This document shows positions 57,813-64,000 of a DNA stretch of 64,000 bases, piece after piece. Location: positions 1 to 64,000 of the forward strand of contig CAWBNK010000016.1 of the NCBI GenBank assembly GCA_963790065.1, in the 5' to 3' direction. Position 1 is the stretch's first letter. Each line of letters starts with the position of its first letter. Origin of the DNA: Palsa-504 sp963790065. Its GTDB lineage: Bacteria; Actinomycetota; Actinomycetes; Streptosporangiales; Streptosporangiaceae. The notes beneath the pieces were generated by a model that saw only the letters and a program-made list of their open reading frames with translations, was not told where the DNA came from and did not search any database. The position numbers and the translations under genes are program-made.

Positions 57813-58586
57813 GTGGCCAGCGTGGCGGGTTCGTATCTGACCGTCGGATCAGGAGATCATCACGTCCTGGCCGTGCACGGCTGGTTCGGCTCGGCCCGCG
57901 GCTGGGGCTCGCTGCCTGACTTCCTCGACGGGTCCGCCTACACCTACGTCTTCATGGACTTGCGCGGCTACGGCGACCGCAAGCAGGCCGGCGGCGAGCA
58001 CACTATTGAAGAGGCGGCCGCCGACGCGCTCGCCGTGGCCGACGACCTGGGCTGGGACCGGTTCTCGGTGCTCGGCCACTCGATGGGCGCCAAGGTGGGC
58101 CACCAGATGCTGCTGCAGGCCCCCAGCCGGATCCGCAGGCTGGTCGGCCTCAACGCGGTGCCGGCCACCCCGGTGCCGTTCGACGAGGCGGGCTGGGCAC
58201 TGTTCTCCGGCGCCGCGGAGCACCCGGCCAACCGGGCCGCGATCATCGACTTCGTCACCGGTAACAAGCTGACCAGGACGTTCATCAACCGGATGGTGCA
58301 GCATTCGCTGGACAACTCGACGGTCGAGGCGTTCGCCGCCTACCTGCCGGCCTGGGCCCAGGATGACTTCTCCGCCCAGGCCAAGGCGGCGGATGCCACC
58401 GTCCCGGTCAAGCTGATCGTTGGCGTCAACGACCCGGCCATGTCCGCCAATTTCGTGGAGCAGACCTGGCGGGCTTTCTTCCCCGACGCCGAGCTCACCA
58501 TCTTGCCCGACGCCGGGCACTACCCGATGTTCGAGTCCCCGGTGTCCCTGGCCACCTCCGTCGAGGAGTTCCTGGGGCGCAGATGA
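57813..58586 (+). CDS. alpha/beta hydrolase
   Basis: 257 residues. Oxyanion-hole VHGWFGSARGWGSLP, nucleophile elbow LGHSMGAKVG (Ser), acid in LIVGVNDPAMS and His in PDAGHYPMFESP. Esterase or C-C hydrolase of the haloperoxidase/MhpC type. GTG 57813 or GTG 57822 starts it. The stop overlaps the P450 start by ATGA, so a shared pathway with the P450 is likely. Confidence 0.9.
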   Translation: MASVAGSYLTVGSGDHHVLAVHGWFGSARGWGSLPDFLDGSAYTYVFMDLRGYGDRKQAGGEHTIEEAAADALAVADDLGWDRFSVLGHSMGAKVGHQMLLQAPSRIRRLVGLNAVPATPVPFDEAGWALFSGAAEHPANRAAIIDFVTGNKLTRTFINRMVQHSLDNSTVEAFAAYLPAWAQDDFSAQAKAADATVPVKLIVGVNDPAMSANFVEQTWRAFFPDAELTILPDAGHYPMFESPVSLATSVEEFLGRR

Positions 58587-59913
58587 CCCGGGCGGCCCGG
58601 CCGGATACCGAGGTCGTGTTCGACCCGGCCACCTACACCGGCGGGGTGCCGTTCGGCGCCCTGGACCGGCTCCGCCGTGCGGCCCCGCTGGCCTGGGTAC
58701 CCGAGATACCCGTCCTGGGCTGGCCGGAAGGCCCCGGGTTCTGGCTGGTGCTCAGGCACGCCGACGTCGAGGCGGTGCTGAAGCAGCCGAAGCTGTTCTC
58801 CTCCGCGCTCGGCGCGACCCAGATCCGCGACCCGGCCACGCCGCAGGCCCTGGGCTATGTGCGGCGGATGATGCTCAACATGGACCCGCCGGAGCACGCC
58901 CGGCTGCGGCGGCTGCTGAGCCGGTCGTTCACGCCGCGGGCGGTGGCCAGGCTGGAGGACCGGATCCGCGGCCACGCCCGGGCCATCTGCGACCGGGCCT
59001 TGGCCGGCCCGGGGGTGAGTGCGACTTCGCCAAGGACGTGGCCGCCGAGCTGCCGCTGCTCGCCCTGGCCGACGTGCTCGGCGTCCCGGAAGCCGACCGC
59101 TGGCTGCTGTTCGACTGGTCCAACCGGGTGATCGGCTACCAGGATCCCGACTACGCATCCTCGGCCGAGTTCGACCCGGCGCAGGGCACGCCGATGGCCG
59201 CCGAGGCCCTCGCCGTCCGCCCGGCTCCTGGCCCGGACGGCCGGATGCCCGACCCGCGGACCCGCGAGGGCATGCCCGACCTGTACGCCTACGCCCACCT
59301 GCTGGCCGAGGAGAAACGCCGTCGGCCCGGCGACGACGTGATGTCGATCCTGCTGGCCCAGGCCGACGAGGACGGCGGCCAGGTGTCGGTGGCCGAGTTC
59401 GAGAACATGTTCTGGCTCTTCGCGGTGGCCGGCAACGAGACGCTGCGCAACGGCCTGCCCGGCGCGTGCATCGCCCTGCTCGAGCATCCGCAGGCCCAGC
59501 GCGAGCTGCGGGCCAATCCGGCGCTGATGCCCACCGCGGTCGACGAGATGCTGCGCTGGTGGACACCGGTCATGACGTTCCGCCGGACCGCGGCCGCCGA
59601 CTGCGAGCTCAGCGGGCAGCCCGTCCGCGCCGGCGACAAGGTGGTCGTCTCCTTCACCTCGGCCAACCGGGACGAGGCGGTCTTCGCCGATCCGGGCCGT
59701 TTCGATATCCACCGCCATCCCAACCCGCACTTTGTGTTCGGCTACGGCCCGCACTTCTGCCTGGGCGCCCACCTGGCCCGGGCCCAGATGGCCGCCCTGT
59801 TCACCGAGGTCCTCGCTCGCACGGTCCGGCTGGACTACGCGGGCCAGCCGTCCTTCCTGCGGTCCAACTTCCAGCGCGGCGTGAAACGCCTCCCCGTCGC
59901 CTGGACCGGATGA
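58583..59913 (+). pseudogene. cytochrome P450 interrupted by a one-base loss in a G-run
   Basis: The first frame (58583-59010) gives the N-terminal half including MLNMDPPEHARLRRLLSRSFTPRAV (C-helix region). The second frame (from about 59016) continues ECDFAKDVAAELPLLALADV, I-helix FAVAGNETLRN, K-helix EMLRWWTP and the haem loop FGYGPHFCLGAHLARAQ. The frames meet at the G-run 59011-59015: a sixth G would read ALAGPGGECDF. All catalytic motifs are intact across the break, so this is a very recent loss, phase variation, or a sequencing error. Family resembles CYP125/CYP124-type P450s. Confidence 0.85.
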
Positions 59914-59949
59914 CTCGGCGGCCAGGCCGGGAACAGGCACAATGAGCCT

Positions 59950-62781
59950 GTGCGCTGCCCGATTCTCATCGGCCGTGACGAGCCCGCCGGCCTGATCGCC
60001 GCGACGGTCCGTCGGCTATCCCGGCCGGGCCTCGGCAGTGCGCTGGTCGTGACGGGTGAGGCCGGAATCGGCAAGAGCCGACTCGCCGGGCATATGAGCG
60101 CAGCCGCCGCCCAGGGCGGTGTCCTGGTGGTGACCGGCCGGGCCATGCCCGCCGGAATCGGCGGCCCGCTGGGCCCCGTGGCCGAAGTCATCCTGGCGGC
60201 GACCAGGGGGCGGCCAGCTCCCGTCGGTGAGGACCTGGCTCCGTACCTGGCCGTGCTAGCCTCCCTGGTGCCGCACTGGCGTCCGCCAGGATGGTCAGCT
60301 CCCGCTGAGCCGGTCCTGGTCACGGCCGAAGCCGTGCTGCGGGTGCTGCGCTGGGCCGCCGAGGGCCGCGGCGTGGTTCTGGTCGCGGAGGATCTGCACT
60401 GGGCCGATGACGCGACCCTCGCGGTGACGCGGTACCTGGTCGACCACGCCGACGAAGTGCCGGCCGCCTTGCTCGTCACCGTGCGTACCGGCGAGGGCCG
60501 GGACGACGTGGCGGCCGTGCTGGCCTCGGCTGGGGCGCAGGTATGCCATCTCGGCCGTCTCACCAGTGACGAGGCGCGGGACATGGCCATGGCGTGCGCC
60601 GGTCACCGGTCGCTGCCGGCCGAGCAGGTGACGGCGGTGGTGCGGGCCGCCGAGGGGCTCCCGCTGCTGGTCGAGGATCTGCTGGCCACCGGCGACCTGG
60701 GCGGCATCCCGCCCAGGTTCGCGGACACCGTGCGCGCTCGCCTGGCCCGGCTCGACACTAGCCAGCGCCAGGTCCTGGAGGCCGCGGCGCTGGTAGGCCG
60801 CCGGTTCGACTGGCGGCTGCTTGAGCGGGCCGCGGCCGTCCCCGATGAGCTCGTCGCCGCGGCGCTGCACCGCGCCGCCGCCTTGCAGCTGGTCGTGAGC
60901 GACGATGAAGGCTTCGCGTTCCGTCACGCGCTGACGCGGGACATCGTCCTCGCCGACCTCGCCGCCCGGGACCGGCAGCGCCTCTCGCTTTCGGTCGCCG
61001 GCGCCCTCGCCGCCACCTCCGGATCACGGCCCGGTGCCGATGACGGCGCCCGGTCGCTGCTGATCGGACGGCTCCTGGCGGACGGCGGCCAGTCCGCGTG
61101 GGCCGCCGAGACGCTGCTGGCCGCCGCCAGTCAGGCCGCTGCCGGCGGAGACTTCGCCACCGTGCAACTGCTCCTGCGGGAGGCTGACCAGATCGGCGGG
61201 CTCGTCCCGCAGACTCTGCGGATCGCGGTGACGGCCCGGCTCGCCGAGGTTCTGCTGCAGGCGGGGATGCCCATGGAGGCGGGCCGCGTCGCCCGGCAGA
61301 CCTTGGCGGCCGCCGACGGCCGTGACCCAGCCGCCGTCACCGCTATGCGCCTGGTCCTGGCCCGGGCCGCGGCCATGACCGCCCGCTGGGACGACGCCCG
61401 GGCTGAGCTCGCCGAGGTCCGTCGCAACGCGGTCGAAGCCCCGGCCGTCGCTGCGGAGATCACTTTGGTCGAGGCACAGGTCGCCCTGGGTGACGGCCGG
61501 GCCAGCTCACGCGCCGGAGCCGAGCACCTGGCCGCGGAGGCTGTGGGGCTCGCCGCCGCGGCAGGTCGGCCGGAACTGGGCTGTGAGGCGCTGGAGACGC
61601 TGGGATCGTGCGCCCGGCTCCGCGACCTCGACGCGGCGGCGGCCGCCTACCGCCGTGCGCTTGACGCCGCGGCGGTCGCCAGCCTGCACATGCACCGGCT
61701 GCGCATACTCAACGAGCTGGGCACCGTGGAGATGCTGCGTGACGCCCGCGGCGAGCGACTTGAGCAGGCGCGGGCCGAGGCTCTCCGCGTCGGCGCGATC
61801 GGCCTGGCCGTGGGTATCGGTGCCAACCTCGCCGCTCTGCTGGCTATGACGGCCCGGTTCGACGACGTCATGGACGTGGCGGGGGAGGTCGAACGTTCCG
61901 CGGCGCGCCTGGGCCTTGTCCCGCTTGAGGCCGCCGCGCTGCTCATGCAGGGCTTTGCCCTGGCTCATCAGGGCCGCGCCCGGGAGATGGAGCGTCAGCT
62001 TGGTGCCGCCGAGGCCCTGGCACCCGAGGACCGGGATCTGCGAGCTGGCGCGTGGGGCATCGGCCGGGCGCTCGCCGCCCTGCTCGCCGAGGACCGGGAC
62101 GGCGCCCGCCATGCCCTGGCCCGGGCCCGGGAGGAGGCCCCCGACCAGCACGCTCGCATCCTCAACCCCTACGAAGGACCGGAACTCTTGCTGCGGGCGC
62201 TAGCCGGCGAAGCCAACCGTGACGAGATCGACGACGCTGCCGCCGCGGTCGTCAAGGCCGCGCGCTGGCCCGAGCTGTGGTTCGGTGCCGCTCAGGCGGT
62301 TACCCGCGGCTCCGGCGGTGACGCGGCTGGCGCGCAGGCAGCCCTCGCCGCGGCCCTGGCCGCCGGATCCCCTTACCCGGTCTTCTCCGCGCTGGTCCGG
62401 CGTCTGGCCGCCGAGGCCACCCTGCGCGATCACTGGGGCCATCCCGAGGATCTGCTGCGCTCCGCCGATGCCACGTTCACCCGGCTCCGGCTCGGCCGGG
62501 CGTCGGCCGCCTGCCGGGTGCTCCTCAAGGCGGCCGGCTATCCCGCGCCGCGGCGGCGGGCGGCCGACCCCGGACTGCCTGCCAGCCTGCTCGCGAGCGG
62601 CGTCACCGGCCGCGAGGCCGAAGTCCTCGACCTGCTCGCCGACCGGCTCTCCAACCGCGAGATCGCCGACCGGCTGTTCCTGTCGCCGCGCACCGTCGAA
62701 AAGCACGTCGCGGCGTTGCTGGCCAAGCTCGCTGTCCAGGACCGGGCCGGCCTGGCCCGGCTCGCCCGCGCCCAGCGCTGA
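59950..62781 (+). CDS. LAL-type LuxR family ATP-binding regulator
   Basis: 943 residues from GTG 59950. Walker A GEAGIGKSRL (36-45), Walker B VVLVAEDLHWADDA (about 147-160), an NB-ARC-like arm, then long Ala/Leu-rich TPR-like repeats (about 350-830). The C-terminal LuxR HTH has VTGREAEVLDLLADRLSNRE and SPRTVEKHVAALLAKL. MalT-like regulators of this type activate nearby genes on binding an inducer. The barrel gene after it is the probable target. Full-length counterpart of the truncated gene at 23730. Confidence 0.93.
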   Translation: MRCPILIGRDEPAGLIAATVRRLSRPGLGSALVVTGEAGIGKSRLAGHMSAAAAQGGVLVVTGRAMPAGIGGPLGPVAEVILAATRGRPAPVGEDLAPYLAVLASLVPHWRPPGWSAPAEPVLVTAEAVLRVLRWAAEGRGVVLVAEDLHWADDATLAVTRYLVDHADEVPAALLVTVRTGEGRDDVAAVLASAGAQVCHLGRLTSDEARDMAMACAGHRSLPAEQVTAVVRAAEGLPLLVEDLLATGDLGGIPPRFADTVRARLARLDTSQRQVLEAAALVGRRFDWRLLERAAAVPDELVAAALHRAAALQLVVSDDEGFAFRHALTRDIVLADLAARDRQRLSLSVAGALAATSGSRPGADDGARSLLIGRLLADGGQSAWAAETLLAAASQAAAGGDFATVQLLLREADQIGGLVPQTLRIAVTARLAEVLLQAGMPMEAGRVARQTLAAADGRDPAAVTAMRLVLARAAAMTARWDDARAELAEVRRNAVEAPAVAAEITLVEAQVALGDGRASSRAGAEHLAAEAVGLAAAAGRPELGCEALETLGSCARLRDLDAAAAAYRRALDAAAVASLHMHRLRILNELGTVEMLRDARGERLEQARAEALRVGAIGLAVGIGANLAALLAMTARFDDVMDVAGEVERSAARLGLVPLEAAALLMQGFALAHQGRAREMERQLGAAEALAPEDRDLRAGAWGIGRALAALLAEDRDGARHALARAREEAPDQHARILNPYEGPELLLRALAGEANRDEIDDAAAAVVKAARWPELWFGAAQAVTRGSGGDAAGAQAALAAALAAGSPYPVFSALVRRLAAEATLRDHWGHPEDLLRSADATFTRLRLGRASAACRVLLKAAGYPAPRRRAADPGLPASLLASGVTGREAEVLDLLADRLSNREIADRLFLSPRTVEKHVAALLAKLAVQDRAGLARLARAQR

Positions 62782-62788
62782 ACCCACA

Positions 62789-62807
62789 ATGGGTGCTTTC
62801 CACCCAT
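62789..62807 (+). promoter_or_regulatory. ATGGGTG palindrome before the barrel gene
   Basis: ATGGGTG (62789-62795) and CACCCAT (62801-62807) are perfect complements around CTTTC. The sequence ATGGGTGCTTTCC corresponds to ATGAGTGTTTCCC upstream of the 23604 barrel gene. It starts 8 bases after the LAL stop codon, so it could also work as a terminator. Confidence 0.5.
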
Positions 62808-62874
62808 GTGCCGCGCCAGGCCGCGGGCGACCATCGGATCAACGCCATCGGCAGCACGATCCGAGGAGGTCCCA

Positions 62875-63159
62875 ATGACCATCGCCGCCGTCTTCGAGTT
62901 CCCGGGCGAGCCGGTCGAGAAGTACCACAAGGTCTTCGAGGCCGGACCGGCCATCGTCAACCAGCCCGGCCGCATGTACCACGTCTGCTACCGCACCGGA
63001 ACCGGGTTCACCGTCATCGACATCTGGGCCGACGAGCAGTCGTTCGCCGCCTTCGGCGAGACCCTGGGCCCGGCCGTACAGCGCGCCGGTCTCGACGCCA
63101 AGCCGGCCGTGTACCCGGTCGAGCAGTACATGACCCAGGACGGCACCCGGAGCTCGTAG
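62875..63159 (+). CDS. small dimeric alpha/beta-barrel protein
   Basis: 94 residues: MTIAAVFEFPGEPVEKYHKVF, MYHVCYRTGTGFTVIDIWAD and EQSFAAFGETLGPAVQRAGL form a ferredoxin-like barrel of the ABM/EthD kind. Function unknown. GAGGAGG 6 bases before ATG 62875. It lies directly after a LAL regulator, the same arrangement as 23317-24152. Confidence 0.78.
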   Translation: MTIAAVFEFPGEPVEKYHKVFEAGPAIVNQPGRMYHVCYRTGTGFTVIDIWADEQSFAAFGETLGPAVQRAGLDAKPAVYPVEQYMTQDGTRSS

Positions 63160-63160
63160 C

Positions 63161-63548
63161 TCAGATCATGTCAAACGTGTCGGGATCGCGGCCGGTCCGC
63201 TCGTTCCGGTTCAGCGCGCTGATCGCCTCGATCTCGGCACCGCACAGCCCGAAGTCGCGCCTTCAGCGACTCATCGAAGGCCCGGCGCGCGTCATCGGGC
63301 CGGCGGGCGTCGTTGCTCAGCTTGCTGGTGACGTAGACCTCGCTGCGGTCCAGGCCGGACCGGCTGATCGCCTCTCCGACCTGCATCTCGTTGCCATACA
63401 TCTCGGCCGTGTCGATGTGCCGGTAGCCGGCCTCGAGCGCGGCGGACACCACGGCCGCGGTGTCGGCCGGCTTGACCATGAAGACGCCGAAGCCGAACTG
63501 CGGGATGGTCTGGCCGTTATTCAGCGTGATGTCCGGTATGACGGTCAC
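63161..63548 (-). pseudogene. aldo/keto reductase with a large internal deletion
   Basis: From ATG 63548 the first 94 residues are the N-terminal third of an AKR5-type (2,5-diketo-gluconate reductase) enzyme: LNNGQTIPQFGFGVFMVKPA, GYRHIDTAEMYGNE with catalytic D and Y, VYVTSKLSNDARRPDDARRA. After FDESLKA a frame change leads to IEAISALNRNERTGRDPDTF and a stop at 63161-63163, the typical C-terminus. About 150 residues in between, including the catalytic His, are gone. Confidence 0.75.
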
Positions 63549-63642
63549 GACAGGATCTGTCTTCCAGGGGTTTGGATTCGCGGGCTTGAACTCGCCCTGA
63601 TCCCCAGACCCTGCCCGTTCCCCGCCGCTCTACACGGACGGG

Positions 63643-64000
63643 TCAGTGCCTGCTTATCACGCAGTCATGCAGCGCCACCTCGGGCTCATTGAGCGTGGCC
63701 GGATGGCCGTCGGAACCCAGCAGGGCCATGACGTACCTGACGTCCGAGTTGACGGTGACGATCGCGGCGTCATGATAGCGCCCGTCCCCCCATGCGCCGA
63801 TTCCCACTTTGCCGTGGATCTCGGTGAAGGGCCGAGGGGGATTCGCCTTCAGGAGCGCGCATCTGAGGAACGGGACTCCCATGATGCCGATCAGTTCGCT
63901 GTCCTCGGGCTGGCCGAGCAGGCTGCCCTTGGCCAGCAGGGCCAGGAACCGTGCCACCTGCAGGGCTGTCCCGGTGAAGTTCGATACCTTATGGTCGCGC
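63643..64000 (-). CDS. serine hydrolase (class A beta-lactamase-like), C-terminal part
   Basis: The frame is open to the right edge; the visible 119 residues read NFTGTALQVARFLALLAKGS, FLRCALLKANPP, IHGKVGIGAWGDGRYHDAAI and VRYVMALLGSDG. The layout (helix, K-x-G strand, then VTVNSDVRYVMAL) is that of the last third of beta-lactamase-like serine hydrolases, with KVG in place of KTG. The N-terminal S-x-x-K region lies beyond the window. Confidence 0.7.
   Translation of the reverse strand, partial: RDHKVSNFTGTALQVARFLALLAKGSLLGQPEDSELIGIMGVPFLRCALLKANPPRPFTEIHGKVGIGAWGDGRYHDAAIVTVNSDVRYVMALLGSDGHPATLNEPEVALHDCVISRH

Noticed and set aside
1..64000. tRNA or rRNA genes and classical riboswitches
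   Set aside because: I looked for tRNA T-arm sequences and conserved rRNA stretches on both strands by eye and saw none; a covariance-model search would be needed to exclude a divergent one.

Overview
The window is very GC-rich DNA with dense coding on both strands, frequent GTG/TTG starts, ATGA-type overlaps and many small actinobacterial families (DUF5999, DUF6295, DUF1707, GAP/Sap, LAL regulators, ECF41 sigma factor). It looks like chromosome of a large-genome filamentous actinomycete, perhaps a Streptosporangiales/Treboniaceae relative; this taxonomic guess is inference. I see no rRNA, tRNA, CRISPR array, transposase or phage gene.

Layout. 0-7.5 kb: DUF2252 protein, GAP-family membrane protein, then a graveyard of broken genes (vapC remnant, multiply frameshifted membrane sensor, LysE fragment, frameshifted zinc-finger protein, SDR stub), an anti-sigma-type ATPase and a slipin. 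7.7-11.3 kb: an ECF41 locus, with the sigma factor divergent from an AhpD-like / methyltransferase / class V aminotransferase operon. 11.3-14.4 kb: two tandem AIM24 proteins and a secreted seven-repeat propeller. 14.4-18.8 kb: a hairpin repeat cluster, DUF5999 plus its sigma factor, and a NarL-type two-component system. 18.9-22.9 kb: a four-gene operon (thioester-reductase-like SDR, class III aminotransferase, SRPBCC, acyl-CoA dehydrogenase), divergent from the kinase and carrying a promoter motif identical to one before the broken sensor at 3 kb.

22.9-31.7 kb: small proteins, a truncated LAL regulator, methyltransferase and enoyl-CoA hydratase, a GMC oxidoreductase with its gluconate-dehydrogenase-subunit-3-like partner, an EthD-like protein, and a DHA2 exporter with its MarR repressor. 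32-37 kb: a BBE-type flavoprotein and a phosphorelay (receiver-PP2C, CHASE3 kinase, Rcp1-like receiver). 37-42.7 kb: duplicated dienelactone hydrolases around an aldo/keto reductase, DUF6295, a sliding-clamp paralogue and two DUF1707 proteins. 42.8-44.7 kb: a winged-helix / small membrane protein / sensor-domain operon with a probable CTG start and an in-frame amber codon. 45-52 kb: MMPL and MFS transporters with ArsR and MarR regulators, an SDR and an EamA transporter. 52.5-64 kb: two unrecognised proteins, a DUF3040-like protein, a second DHA2 exporter, a hydrolase-P450 pair (P450 frameshifted in a G-run), a full LAL regulator with a small barrel protein, an internally deleted AKR and the end of a serine hydrolase.

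Two themes stand out. At least nine genes are truncated, internally deleted or frameshifted with no mobile element in sight, pointing to deletion-driven decay. Short tandem repeats repeatedly start at or just after stop codons (23.2, 27.7, 41.4 and 44.7 kb), in one case producing a chain of overlapping stop-start codons.
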